A stretch of DNA of 64,000 nucleotides from Platycnemis pennipes (taxonomy: Eukaryota; Arthropoda; Insecta; Odonata; Platycnemididae): NCBI GenBank assembly GCA_933228895.1, contig OW121856.1:17129805-17193804 (forward strand), written 5' to 3'. The notes below the pieces were generated by a model that saw nothing but the letters and a program-made list of their open reading frames with translations, was not told the DNA's origin and searched no databases. A program made the position numbers and the translations under genes. Positions within the stretch are counted from its first letter, which is position 1, and the number at the start of each line of letters is the position of its first letter. This document shows, one piece after another, positions 26,126 through 38,812 of this stretch.

Positions 26126-29100
26126 TAAGTAGAAATTATTTAATTAACCCTGAAGTTTTGCATTATTTTCGGTGAACAGTTATAAAATGAGGAGAGGACG
26201 TCAACTATAGGTATTATAGGTCAAAAAATAGATGTATAAAAAAATTTTGTTGGAAGAATTTCATTTTTGAGGGAACGCGCTTAAAGAGGATTTATTTATT
26301 TCACCGTGAAATTTTGCATTATTTTCTTTGAACTGATATAAAATGACGCGATGGCGTCAATTATTAGTAAAAAGCATCTGTATAAAAAAATTTTGTTATA
26401 AAATGAGTCCATGGGGTCAATTATAGGTAAAAAAAAACAGCGGTAGAAGAAATTTAGTTGGAAAAATTTCATTTTTGAGCGATGGACTCTAAATAGGATT
26501 TATTTATTTCACCCTGAAATTTTGCATTATTTCGGTGAATTGTTATAAAATGAGGCGATGGCGTCAGTTTTAGGTATTATAGGTCAAAAAACAATTGATT
26601 AAAAGAATTTAGTTCTAAGAATTTCATTTTTGAGCGAACGCGCTTAAGTAGGATTCATTTATTTCATTCTGAAATTTTGCATTATTTTCGTTAAACTGTT
26701 ATAAAATGAAGCGATGGCGTCAATTATAGGTAAAAAATCAACTGTATTATAAATTTAGTTGGAAGGATTTATTTTTGAGCGAAAGCTTCTAAGTAGGATT
26801 TATTTATTTCAACCTGAAATTTTGCATTATTTTCTGTGAACTGTTATAGAATGAGGCGATGGCATCAATTTTAGGTAAAAAATCAGCTGTATAAAAAATT
26901 TAGTTGGAAGAATTTCATTTTTGAGCGAACGCCTCTAAGTAAGATTTATTTATTTCACCCTGAAGTTTTGCATTATTTCGGTGAACTGTTATAAAATGAG
27001 GCGACGGCATCAATATAGGTAAAAAAAAAGGCTTTAAAAAAATTGATATGGTAGAATTTCATTTTTGTTCAAATACCTTTAAGCAGCATTTATTTATTTC
27101 ACCTTTGAAGTTTTGCATTATTTCGGTGAACTGTTATAAAATGAGGCGATGGCGTCAATTATAGGTTAAAAAAAAGGGTGTATAAATAAGTGTAGTTGGA
27201 AGAATTTCATTTTTGAGCGTAACCCCATAAATAGGATTTATTTTTTTCAACCTAAAATTTGGCATTTTTTCGGTTACCTGTTGTAAAATGAGGCGATAGC
27301 GTCAAATATAGGTAAAAAAACAGCTGTATAAAAAAATTTAGTTGAAAGAATTTCATTTTTGAGCGAACGCCTCTGAGTAGGATTAACTATTTCACCCAGA
27401 AATTTTACATTATTTCGGTGAACTGCTATAAAATGAGGAGGAGGCGTCAATTTTAGGTGAAAAAACAGCTGTGTAGTTAAACTAAGATGGAAGAATTTCA
27501 TTTTTGAGCGAACGCCTCTAAAAAGGATGTATTTATTTCACCTTGAAATTTTGCATTATTTCGGTGAACTGTTATAAAATGAGGCGATGGCGTAAATTAT
27601 AGGTAAAAAACAGCTGTATTAAAAAAATTTATTTGGTAGAATTTAATTTTTGAGCGAACGCCTTTAAGTAGGATTTATTTATTTCATCCTGAAATTTTTC
27701 ATTATTTCGGTGAACTCTTGTAAAATGAGGCGATAGCGTCAAATATAGGTAAAAAAACAGCGGTATAAGAAATTTAGTTGGAAGAATTTCATTTTTGAGC
27801 GAACACCTCTAAGTAGGATTTATTCATTTCACCCTGCGATTTTGCATTATTTTCTGAGAGCTGTTATATAATGAGGCGATGGCTTCAATTTTTGGTAAAA
27901 AATCAGCCGTATTACAAATTTAGTCGGATGAATTTCAATTTTGAATTAACGCCTCTAAGTAAGATTTATTTATTTCACCCTGAAATTTTGCATTATTTCG
28001 GTGAACTGTTGTAAAATGAGGCGAGAGCGTCAAATATAGGTAAAAAACAGCTGTATAAAAAAATTTGGTTGGAAGAATTGCATTTTTGAATTAACGCATC
28101 TAAGTAGGATTTATTTATTCCACTCTGAAATTTTGCATTATTTCGGTGAACTGCTATAAAATGAGGCGGAGTCCTCAATTTTAGGTGAAAAAACAGCTGT
28201 ATATATAAATTTAGTAGGAAGATTTTCATTTTTGAACGAACGCCTCTAAAAAGGATTTATTTATTTCACCTTGAAATTTTGCATTATTTCGGTTAACTTT
28301 TATAAAATGAGGCGATGGCATAAATTATAGGTAAAAAACAGCTGTATAAAAAAATTTATTTGGATGAATTTCATTTTTGAGCGAACGCCTTTGAGTAGGA
28401 TTTATTTATTTCACCCTGAAATGTTTCATTATTTCGGTGTACTGTTGTAAAATGAGGCGATAGCGTCAAATATAGGTAAAAGAACAGCTCTATAAAAAAA
28501 GTTTGGTGGAAGAAATGTCATTTTTGAGCGAACGCCTCTAAGTAGGATTTATTTATTTCAACTTGAAATTTTGCATTATTTCGGTGAACTGCTAAAAAAT
28601 GAGGCGGAGGCGTCAATTTTAGGTGAAAAAACAGCTGTATGCATAAATTTTGATGGAAGAATTTCATTTTTGAGCGAACGCGCTTAAATAGGATTTATTT
28701 ATTTATTACACCCTGAAATTTTGCATTATTTTCGTTGAACTGATATAAAATGATGCAATGGCGTCAATTTTGAGTAAAAATACTCTGTATAAAAAATTTT
28801 TCTAATAAAATGAGGTGATCGGGTCAATTTTAGGTACAAAAAGCAGCTGTCTAAAAAAATTTAGTTGGAAGAATTTCATTTTTGAACGAACGCCTCTAAA
28901 TAGGATTTATTTATTTCACCCTCAAATTTTGCATTACTTCGGTGAACAGTTACAAAATGAGTCGATGGTGTCAATTATAGGTAAAAAAACAGCGGTGTAA
29001 GAAATTTAGTTGGAAGAATTTCATTTTTGAGCGAACGACTCTAAGTAGGATTCATTTATTTCACTCTGAAATTTTGCATTATTTTCGTTGAATTGTTATA

Positions 29101-31680
29101 AAATGAAGCGATGGCGTCTATTATATGTAAAAAATATCTGTATAAAAAAATTAGCTTGAAGAGTTTCATTTTTAAGCGAACGGCTCTAAACAGGATTTAT
29201 TTCTTTCATCCTGAAATTTTGCATTATTTTAGGAGGACTGTTATAAAATGAGGCGATGGCGTCAATTTTAGGTAAAAAATCATCTGTATTAAAAATGTAG
29301 AGTGAAGGATTTCATTTTTTAGCGAAAGCCTCTAAGTAGGATTTATTTATGTCACCATGAAATTTTGCATTATTTTCTGCGAGCTGTTATATAATGAGGC
29401 GATGGCTTCAATTTTAGGGAAAAAACAAGCTGTATTAAAAATTTAGTTGTAAAAATTTCATTTTTGAGCGAACGCCTCTAAGTAAGATTTATTTATTTCA
29501 CCCTTGAAATTTTGCATTATTTCGGTGATCTGATAAAAAATGTCGCGATGGCGTTAATTTTAGTTAAAAAAAACAAGGGGATGAAAACATTTAGTTAGAA
29601 GAATTTCATTTTTGTTCGAACGCCTCTAAATATGATTTATTTAATTCACCATGAAATTTTGCAATTTTCGGTTACCTGTGGTAAAATGAGGCCATAGCGT
29701 CAAATATAGGCAAAAAACAGCTGTATAAAAAAATTTAGTTGGAAGAATTTCATTTTTGAGCGAACGCCTCTAAGTAGGATTTATTTATTTCACCCTGAAA
29801 TTTTGCATTACTTTGGTGAACTGTTGTAAAATGAGTCGATGGTGTCAATTATAGGTAAAAAAAACAGCGGTATAAAAAAATTTTGTTGGATGAATTTCAT
29901 TTTTGAGCGAACGCCTCTAAGTAGGATTTATTTATTTCATCCCTAAATTTTCCATTATTTCGGTGAACTGCAATAAAATGAGGCGGAGGCGTCAATTTTA
30001 CGTTAAAAAACAGCTGGATATATAAATTAAGTTGGAGGAATTTCATTTTTGAGACAACGCCTTTAAGTAGTATTTATTTATTTCACCCTGAAAATTTTGC
30101 ATTTATTTCGCTAAGCTGTTAAAAAATGTCGCGATGGCCTCAATTATAGTTAAAAAAACAGCTGTATAAAAAAATTTATTTAGAAGAATTTCATTTTTGA
30201 GCGAACGCCTCTAAGTAGGATTTAATTATTTCACCCTGAAATTTTGCATTATTTTGGTTTACTGTTATAAAATGAAGCGATGGCGTCAATTATACGTAAA
30301 AATCGGCAGTATAAAATAATTTAGTTGGCAGAATTTGATTTTTGAGCGAACGCCTTTAAATAGGATTTATTTATTTCACCATGAAATTTTGCATTTTTTC
30401 GGTTACCTGTTGTAAAATGAGGCGATAGCGTCAAATATAGGTAAAAAAAACAGCTGTATAAAAAATTTTAGTTTTAAGAATTTCATTTTAGAGCGAACGC
30501 CTTTAAGTAGGATTTATTTATTTCACCCCGAAATTATGCATTATTTCGGTGCACTGCTATAAATTAAGGCGATGGCCTCAATTATAGGTAAAAAAACAGC
30601 TGTATAAAAAAATTTAGTTTGAAGAATTTTATTCATGAGCGAACGTCTCTAAATAGGATTTATTTATTTCACCCTGAAATTTTGAATTATTACCGTGAAC
30701 TGTTATATAATGAGGCGATGGTGTCAATTATAGATAAAAAAAAACTATAAAATAATTAACTTGGAAGAACCTTATTTTTGGGCGAACGCCTCTAAATAGG
30801 ATTTATTTATTTCACCCTGAAAGTTTGCATTATTTTCGGTGAACTGTTATAAAATGAGGCGTGTCGTCAATTTCAGGTAAAAACTCGGCAATATAAAAAA
30901 ATTTAGTTGAAAGAATTTCATTATTAAAAGAACGCCTCTAAATATGATTTATTTTTTTAGCCTTTAAATTTTGCATTATTTCGGTGAACTTTTATAAAAT
31001 GAGGCGTTGGCGTAAATTATTGGTGAAAAACAGCTGCATAAAAAATTTAGTTGGAAGTAATTAATTGTAGAGCGAACGTTTTTATGTAGGATCGATTTAA
31101 TTCACCCTGAAATTTTTCATTATTTCGGTGATCTCTTAAAAAATGTCGCGATGGGCTCAATTATAGTTAAAAAAACAGCTGTATAAAAAAATTTATTTAG
31201 AAGAATTTCATTTTTGAGCGAACGCCTTTAAGTAGGATTTATTTATTTCACCCTGAAATTTTGCATTTTTTCGGTGACCTGTTGTAAAATGAGGCGATAG
31301 CGTCAAATACAGGTAAAAAAACCGCTGCATAAAAAAAATTAATTGGAAGAATTTCATTTTTGAGCGAACGCCTCTAAGTAGGATTTATTTTTTTCACCCT
31401 GAAATTTTGCATTATTTCGGTAAACTGCTATAAAATGAGGTGATGGCTTCAATTTTAGGTAAAAAATCAGCTATGTAAAAAAATTTAGTTGGAAGAATTT
31501 TATTTTTGAGACAACGCCTTTAAGTAGGATTTATTTATTTTACCCTGAAATTATGCATTATTTCGGTGCACTGTTATAAATTAAGGCGATGGCGTCAATT
31601 ATAGGTAAAAAAACAGCTGTATAAAAAAATTTTGTTGGAAGAATTTCAATTTGGAGCGAACCCCTCTAAGTAGGATTTAC
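26126..31680. repeat. Satellite array, block 3 and its right-hand edge
   Basis: About 38 further monomers, more diverged than block 2 and similar to block 1. No higher-order period was found by eye. The array ends inside a monomer at taggattta, about 31,680, where non-repetitive sequence starts. Short open frames inside (27,274-27,501, 27,993-28,229 and 28,815-29,000) are repeat by-products. Confidence 0.96.
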
Positions 31681-33539
31681 CCTAAACCGTAGGTTTACCC
31701 TATTTTACCTCAAACCGTATGTGTATTTTGGTAATGACGATTTAAGGAAAAATCACACAAACGATCGAGGATCTACTTCAATCCATGGTTGCTAAATTTT
31801 CACCAGATCCCGCATCTCCGATGCACATGAATCACGTCCTCACTGTTCCCGGAGCGGCACGGGAGTGGGACTCAGCAGGTGCGGCTCCACACCCGTGTTC
31901 GGTGGACAACGACCTCAATGCTCTTCTTCTCCTCAAGCCTCCGTCCGAGCGCGAAGGTGCGCATATCGAGGCGCAGATGTCACTTGAGGGACGCGTCAAC
32001 AACTTTGCGCCTTGGTTGCCGTGGAGACAAAATTCAGGGGAGTAGAGGGGAGGGAGAGGGAATGAATGATGAGAAAGAGAAAGGGAGAGAGAGAGAGCGA
32101 AGAGATAACAGAAGAGCAGAGAAAAGGAAAGGAGCTAATAATGGCACAACTCGGAGCAACCCTCGAGTGATATATATTTGTTCCGCCGATAAACGAGCAA
32201 CAGGAAAAGGGAGCCATTGGAGGATGTAGTTTCACTGCTGTGGGATAGACAGAAATATTAAGGCATTCGGGGAATTCATCTTCCCGCGACTTTTGATGCA
32301 TACCAAGCCTCCGTACGATGCACACGATATCTGCAGATACCAAAAATACGGAGTGCATGTGAGCCCGGCACGAAATGTGAGCGGATCCAAATCCTATGCA
32401 AATTCCTGCACTTCAAAATGGATGGAAGACTTTCTTTGTGCGCGTTACCTCGGTGTGTCTCCAATAACTGAGGAATAGGATAAAGCATGTCAAAGAATGG
32501 GGAGGCATTGGAGCTTCTCTCTCCTGCAGAAATGACGGATACATTCTGAGTACAACAGTATGATACAATGTCATGTACAATAGAATATTTTTTTGTCCAT
32601 TTTAATGGCAATCCAACATGAATTTTAAGAAGGTACTTGTTGTTTCACCTGTTATTCAACAGATCCCATGGGTTCTCTAAAGCAACATCTTAAATATGGA
32701 ATTAAAGTCTCCAAATTACGTAAGAATCAATACATATCAATAACTTAATACGGCTTTCAGTTCCATTAATTAGCTAAAAGCTTTCTTGGCCTTAAACGCT
32801 TCACAAAACCATTCACGTCACGTATTTATTCAGCAGTCACTCAATGAAGTTATATCCTTATGTCACTTTCAGTTTCTGAACATTAATTTTAATTGCGGTA
32901 AAAGTTTAACTCCGATTTAGCTATCATCTATCAGGAGAAATGAGATATAAGTATATTGCATACTATACAGCACATACAGAATTAAAAAGAAGGAATAACT
33001 TATTATAACGGAAATAATGGATTCTCAAATATTGAATATTTACTTGGACACCTTTTGACCATTTAAAACAAAGTCAAATTTTTCATTGTTTCGCATGCGA
33101 AGGCTTTTAAAAGTCGAGATGAATAATTTTTAATTTATCCACCAGGAGATGAAGGGAAAGAAGTTATAAGTTTCGTGCGTTATAAAACATTTTAATAACG
33201 CAAATTTAAAATAACGTAATTAGGCATCTTGGAAAAATATTTCCTAACTTTTAAATGAAATTCAAATGCATGAACTCATTGAAAAATGATTTTTTTTGCT
33301 ACTACGCACATTTGCGCTGAAAAAATTGTCGCAAGGTTAACGAGTTATATTTCAAATTATTAGTAAAAATAATATTTCAATGATACTTTTTTCAAAATTA
33401 AAATATCACAATAGCAATAGTCCCTAAACATATAATTCGCCCTCATTAGGCAATAAAAAATGATATTCAAATCTGTTCCAATTCTTCACAATCAATGACA
33501 TAATATTACCTTTTTTCAATCTCTCAATTGATCCTCATT
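31681..33539. other. Unique sequence beside the satellite; GC-richer patch, no supported gene
   Basis: 31,780-32,100 is clearly GC-richer than its surroundings. It holds an ATG-initiated 86-codon frame (31,785-32,045) and overlapping frames on both strands, then a purine-rich stretch (32,040-32,130). I recognise no domain, splice context or start-site motif that would make this a gene; a promoter or first exon is possible but unsupported. 32,560-33,530 is plain AT-rich DNA. Confidence 0.4.
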
Positions 33540-33753
33540 GCCTTTTTATTTTTATTTATTTTTATTTTATTAATTTCCCACTACCCCCGAAAATAGCACC
33601 TATGGCCTTTTACATCGGGGGATTTAACAGTCAACAACGGACAATCACACACATCCATGTCCTGAGTGGTGAAAAAACCCGCTCAGGCGGGATTCGAACC
33701 CGCGACCCTCAGGTTAGCAGGCGAGGACTTAACCACGCCGCCACCGGGGCCAA
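33540..33753 (-). mobile_element. tRNA-derived SINE
   Basis: Read on the minus strand, the head starts at about 33,753 with GGCCCCGGTGGCGGCGTGG and has a perfect B box GGTTCGAATCC. A body of about 120 bp and an A-rich tail of aataaaataaaaataaat type follow. Head, body and tail together are the standard SINE layout. No duplication was established. Confidence 0.75.
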
Positions 33754-34696
33754 CAATTTCGCATTTCACTCCTTACTACATCTTTTCCTGCTTAAATTAA
33801 TATTCAAAACAGTAATACACACAATCAAAAGTCATTAGTGTGCATTAACTATCGCAATTAATCCCAGACTGAAGCGTTTGGGATACCAAGATTAGAAAAA
33901 ATGATTAACTGTGGAATTAGGTTAAAACGAGGTTCAACACGTGCCACGCGCGTTGAAACTCTACGTGCCCTCGAAATTGCCTGGGAGGTTTTAGCACAGT
34001 CAATCGAATGGTTTGGGTGCAATATTTCGTAAATATTGCACCAAAACCGATGCAAAGGTTGGTGTAAAGTTTTCTGGAATCGTCTGGCTGGTTTAATTTA
34101 AACAGAATTCAACCTTTGAGTTTTTAAAAATATTTAAGTTGGAGATAAAAGATAATGTCTTATATGAATTGATAAAAAACGGAATGGTTTTGGTGTAGGT
34201 TAGCTAATTTTATAATAGCGGGTTGTTTTAAAATTTATAAGCTGATTTAGCAACAAACATTTTGACAGCCGAAAATAAATTAATATTGTAATAGTTAACA
34301 ATAAAAACATTAATTGTTGAAGACACGATAATTTTTTTAATTTTATTTTTCATACCTTTTTTCTAGCGTAAAGCTCGTTAAAGCAAAGAAACGACTGCCG
34401 TATCCCAAAACGTATCCTATGAGTGCCATTCAAATTAGTTTAGAAAGTATTGAAAATTTTCCCTGATCCGAAGTTGATAAAATATTGAAAATTCAAACGA
34501 GCTTTCTCGAGATCCAGTGTCTTTCCCAAGAGTAACAATGAAGCCGGAAATCGGTCATGGGAACTTGAAAGGAAAGGCGTTGTTACTCCACTTCCTCAAT
34601 TTTCCCGGTCCTTGGATTCCCTACGGGTCAGACCCTACTTGCCTCTTAATTAAGGCTCTGGCCTTTTTTCTTACTTCCTTCCTCGTCCTCCAAACA
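33754..34696. other. AT-rich intergenic sequence, nothing recognised
   Basis: No open frame with family features and no inverted or tandem repeat that I could find. Confidence 0.5.
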
Positions 34697-34718
34697 CCCC
34701 CCCCCCCCCCCCCCCCCC
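34697..34718. repeat. Poly(C) run of 22
   Basis: Uninterrupted run of 22 C. Mononucleotide C runs of this length are uncommon and prone to sequencing and assembly length error. Confidence 0.95.
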
Positions 34719-35228
34719 ACCCTTCAGTCCATCGGGGTTGACGTCCCATCATTTCAAAACCAAAACGGCGCACTGCTTCCCCTTGACCGACCACGGGTGG
34801 TCTCGAGATTTACTCTTCTTCCGGGAAAGAAAATGCCAATCTTCTCCCTTTCCCTACATTAACTTGTTGACGTAGGAAAATTGATGCCCGATTTCTTCCC
34901 AAAAAATATCCTAAATGATGAGGATCAAAGGTTTACCACAGTGGTGTGCTATTCCTCCATTCGGAGAGATCAGGTTCGAATCGCGAACGATGATGTGAGG
35001 TTTCTCTCAGTCCTGCCTACATCCCTTGAAAAAATAATAGCCATACCTACAATGTACACTAACATCATTGACCACCTAAACAACCTTTGTTTGCTTTCAT
35101 CCCTCCACCGGTGGTCTCCAATGGGGTCCTTTACGCAGAATCAAAAAATTTCATGCATGAAATCGTTAGATGTGAACGAAAAATGAATTTTGGTGAAAAA
35201 ATTAACCTTCTAAACAGAGTCGTCCACA
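34719..35228. other. Unique sequence, no supported gene
   Basis: A 101-codon frame (34,881-35,186) has no recognisable domain and overlaps another frame. A B-box-like aggttcgaatcgcg near 34,973 has no matching A box at the right distance. Confidence 0.4.
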
Positions 35229-35361
35229 CATCATCACCACAGGTCAACAATCATAGGATTGATTTCACGCAACCCTCCACTCGATTCCTTCTATCGGCCA
35301 ACCTCTTCATGTCAGTGTTGTGCCTCTCTTTTACATCCTTTGAGGCCTGTTACTGCTTTCT
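35229..35361 (-). mobile_element. RTE-family 3'-end fragment
   Basis: Minus-strand match to the last 130 bp or so of the element at 9,448-12,801. Shared blocks include ggtcaacaatcataggattg and tctatcggccaacctcttc, and the trinucleotide tail is present (atcatcacca). It is joined head-to-tail to the next fragment. Confidence 0.8.
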
Positions 35362-35985
35362 TCATCATCGGTTAACAATCTTAGGATTGGTTTGACGCAG
35401 CTTTCCACTCGATTGACATCGGCCAACCTCTTCATATTTACGTACTTTTTCTCTTTTACATCCTTCACAACCTGTTCCACACATCTAATACGAGGCCTGC
35501 TTTTCCCGTTCACTTTTCCCTCGACGATAGTCTTCATCATGCTATCGTGTCTCAAGATATGGCCGATTAAGGTTTCTCGTATTCTTCTTCGGGTATTCAG
35601 AAGACTTCACTTTTCTCCCACTCTTCTTAAAACTTCTTCATTTGTAACTCGGTCGATCCATTTAATTTTCATCATTTTTGGTAACACCACATTTAGAATC
35701 CTTCCACCCATTTCTTCTCCGATGCTGTCATCGTCCATGCCCCAATGCCGTCAAGAAACATGTTCCAGATGTCCGTTCTGATGAATATTTTCTTTACTTC
35801 TACGCTTGTATTTCCAGTTGTAAGTAGATTCTTCTTTTGGTAGATTGCCCTCTTTTCCTGGACTATTCTACTGATTATTTCCTTCTAGCTTCGTACACCA
35901 CTGGTTACTCGGCTTCCTAGGTAGCAGAACTCTTTCACTCTTTCAGTTTTTGTTTTCCTAGGTTGGCCGTTCACCTTGATTTTTT
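35362..35985 (-). mobile_element. RTE-family fragment, 5' truncated
   Basis: About 620 bp matching the C-terminal RT region and 3' end of the element at 9,448-12,801, in the same orientation. It starts with a catcatcgg tail and covers the conserved text for GRPRIRCVEQV, the GHIL-type block and the LGSRV-type block. Multiple indels and stops leave no usable frame. Truncation at about 35,985 is typical of abortive reverse transcription. Confidence 0.85.
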
Positions 35986-37489
35986 ATGTCTTTGCCAAAA
36001 TAATTAAATGACAAATATCGTGATGATTATGCATTTAGTCATATACGTCTATAAAGATATGCATATCTAATCTTATTGAAGACTTACAATCACTTCCACC
36101 TCTCCTACTTGAACCCCCTAATTGATGGTACGAATCATCCATCTGTAAGCTCATGATAACGTGTTTTCTCCCCTGGTGGTGGTCCATATTTTTACATCGG
36201 ATAGAAAATTTGAGAGCATTTTAATGTTCCCTTTAACGTTACTTGATGATAGGTTCAGTCGATGTTTGTCGACTGATGTTTCTCTGGCTTTCTCAATCGG
36301 GCTTGTTTCATATGGTAGGATTATATGCATATTTGCACTGGAAAATCACCTCGTAAAATTACTCAAAAATTAAAATGCACAAAAGCTGACGCACACCGAA
36401 AGAGCTGCACTAAAGACTTCTGCGGCATTCACCTCCCCTCCTTGACTGTGTTGAGGACAAATTGGAGGGGAAGTCGAGGTGCCGAGGGAGGTCTGACTGC
36501 GCAGATCCTGTGGCATCCTGTAAATAACCTTAATGACTGAACAATAAAATTGCAGCATAAATAAATGTATTCTGAAGTTTATATACATTATCACAAATCA
36601 CGATGTAGTTGAATATTCAAAGCCTTTCGAACTCTAAAAACAACTTCCATTGAGAGAACCATGATCTTAGAATACAGAATCATCTATGTGTCTTCTAATG
36701 ACCAACTACAAAGAAGCTGTGCAGTCTCAATCGTCATTGGAGAAAGGGATGACGTACAAATCTTCCACACGGCCACTCAACGGAAAGGGTTATAAAAATT
36801 TCGGTTTTTCGCTGATTATAACTCGAGAACTACGTGACAGGTTTAAGAATTGAAAAATACGGATTTTTTATACTACATGATCTCTATCAGATTCGGCAGT
36901 ATAAAATATGATTGAAGACCCCGATAAAAAACATTTTTAAATATCTATCATACAGGAGCTTTCATGTTCAGAGTGCTGGGCTCAGACCGTAATGAGTGCA
37001 TCCCACGACCATTTTCCGTGCACGGGTTATGGGGCCAATACCTTTACTGTTCCTCAGAGATGGAGATCATGGAGCTAAATGTATCACTTTTCCACAACCA
37101 CTTTTTTGTTATTTTTCTCCTGAGAATTTATAGTCAAAACAATGTCAAGGTATGGACCACTTGGAGAAGACTTTACAAAGTCTTTGACTGCTATTGTCAC
37201 CATTCTAATTTTTCGCAAAAGGAGATGTAATGAACAAAATTTACGTAATGAACAATAGGTAATTTATTTCTCACAAATATCGATACATTATCAATAATTA
37301 TTCGACTCATGTGGCATCTTATTTTGTTTTTGCTACGTGGCGCGCTTTGATTGGCTGCATTAAAGTTTCTTGTACGACTCCAGGAAAGGAATAATGGCTA
37401 GCCCAAATGACTGAAGAAAGGATAGTTATCTATCTCTATTAGTGGTGTTTTTAAGTCTGTACTCGCAATCACAGTAGCTTCACACTGGG
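35986..37489. other. Unique AT-rich sequence, nothing recognised
   Basis: Short open frames only (for example 36,161-36,373 and 36,964-37,230), with no domain features. 36,430-36,480 has a weak inverted repeat (tcccctcc against ggagggga), too short to classify. Confidence 0.4.
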
Positions 37490-37750
37490 AGGAAAGGTTG
37501 AAGTATGGGGATTGAAGGGAAAGGAGGAAGGGTGGAGAGAAACCCAGCGTCGGTATTAGACTGCTCCGAACGAAACGGGCAGTCAAGGGGACCACTGTTT
37601 TACGTCCCATCCGACGGACGGAGTACTGAACTTTTACGGTCGGTTTACCAAGAAATCAAAATCATGGATTCAAATCATGTGTGTTATAGATGACAAACCT
37701 TTATTTGAACCCCAGCACCAAACCGAAACCCGCCAAGTTAAGATAAAGAT
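37490..37750 (-). mobile_element. SINE copy (family with the gacgcygggtttctctcc body)
   Basis: Minus strand. The body matches the SINE at 42,715-43,045: a ccgtcggatgggacgt block, a tggtccccttg block and a ccgacgctgggtttctctcc block at the far end. A degenerate B box (gatttgaatcc) lies in the head. It is diverged and probably old. Confidence 0.65.
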
Positions 37751-38127
37751 AAATTGATTTTATCACTTTAAAAGAGAAGACATTGATAAATTTAGCAATG
37801 CGTTAGTGGGTCTTAAGGTATTTTCAATGGCTTACACAGGTAGGAAAGCTGCCAACCATAATATATGCATTCGAAAAATATCAGTAAAAAAATAGGGCAA
37901 GTTTTTATTGCATGAGCAAAAATATTTAAGAAGCATAAGAATTAATAATATGGCAACAAAATAAGAGCACTAGGAGAAACAATAATTTTATTACAATTAA
38001 TAAGAAATTTTAGATATTAGCAATGGCTATTAAAATTCCTAAAAATAGAAATTATTGTAGATTGCCATTATTTTCAAGCTAAAATTATTTTCTATCCTGA
38101 AAACATAAAAAAGATAAAAATAATTAT
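37751..38127. other. AT-rich unique sequence, nothing recognised
   Basis: No repeats or coding features found. Confidence 0.5.
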
Positions 38128-38140
38128 AAATATTCAGGCG

Positions 38141-38489
38141 AATGATGAAGATAAAATGGATGGACCGAATAAGTAACGTGGAAGTCCTGTGAAAGTGGGA
38201 GAAAAGATAAGTAAAGATCATAAAAAGAAGACGGGGCAACTAATCGTTCCATCATGAGGCATGATGACCTGATGAAGACAATCCTTGAAGAACAAGTGCA
38301 CGGGAGGAATGGCAAAGGAAGGCCTCGTATGATACATATGATGGCGATACATGAAGGATACATATGACGGCGATGAAGGATGTGAAAGAGAAGAAATACG
38401 TAAATATGAAGAGAATAGCTGGGAGAAGAATTCAATGGAGAGCTGCGTCAAACCAATCTGAGGATTGATGACTAATGGTGATGATGATG
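38141..38489 (+). mobile_element. RTE-family 3' fragment with 13-bp target-site duplication
   Basis: Plus-strand, 5'-truncated copy of the RTE family's last 350 bp or so, ending in a gatgatgatga tail. AAATATTCAGGCG flanks it on both sides (38,128-38,140 and 38,490-38,502), so this is a genuine truncated insertion. An internal duplication of about 26 bp around gatacatatga is visible near 38,330-38,375. Confidence 0.88.
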
Positions 38490-38812
38490 AAATATTCAGG
38501 CGGAATATAAATGTTTTAAAATAATATTCGAATTATTTTTCATCACTACGAAGATGTCATAATATTAATGCTGACAATTAATGGCAAATCACGAAAAAAT
38601 AGGTGCCTACGCCCTCGTTTGACAGAGAGCTGCGTCAAACAAATCTGAGGATTGTTGACTAATGATGATGATGATGAAATATTCAGGCGGCATATGAATG
38701 TTTTAAAATAATATTCGGGTTATTATTCATCACTACCAAGAAGCCTTCAATGCTGAATATTAATGGCAAACACGAAAAAAAGGTGCCAACGCCTTCCTTC
38801 GACAGATTTGTT
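38439..38812. repeat. 187-bp tandem duplication spanning the RTE tail and its flank
   Basis: 38,439-38,625 is repeated at 38,626-38,812. Both copies contain agctgcgtcaaac, the atgatgatga tail, aaatattcaggcgg, ttttaaaataatattcg and the aggtgcc block. This explains an otherwise isolated second RTE tail at about 38,628-38,678. The copies have diverged by point changes and small indels. Confidence 0.88.

Noticed and set aside
1..31680. CENP-B-box-like word in the satellite (ttagttggaagaattt)
   Set aside because: It matches only the TTGGAA part of the box and lacks the essential CGGG end.
1..31680. Satellite array as a CRISPR-like repeat
   Set aside because: Units are head-to-tail with no unique spacers, and the genome is clearly eukaryotic.
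31675..31740. Telomere-like text (ttaccctaaaccgtaggttt) at the array edge
   Set aside because: Not a tandem array of TTAGG or any short unit. The repeat of accctaaaccgta-like words occurs only about twice.
31785..32230. GC-richer frames next to the satellite edge as a host exon
   Set aside because: No recognisable domain, overlapping frames on both strands are equally long, and there is no splice evidence.
34881..35395. 101-codon and 102-codon frames
   Set aside because: They overlap each other, and the second runs into the RTE fragments. No protein features.
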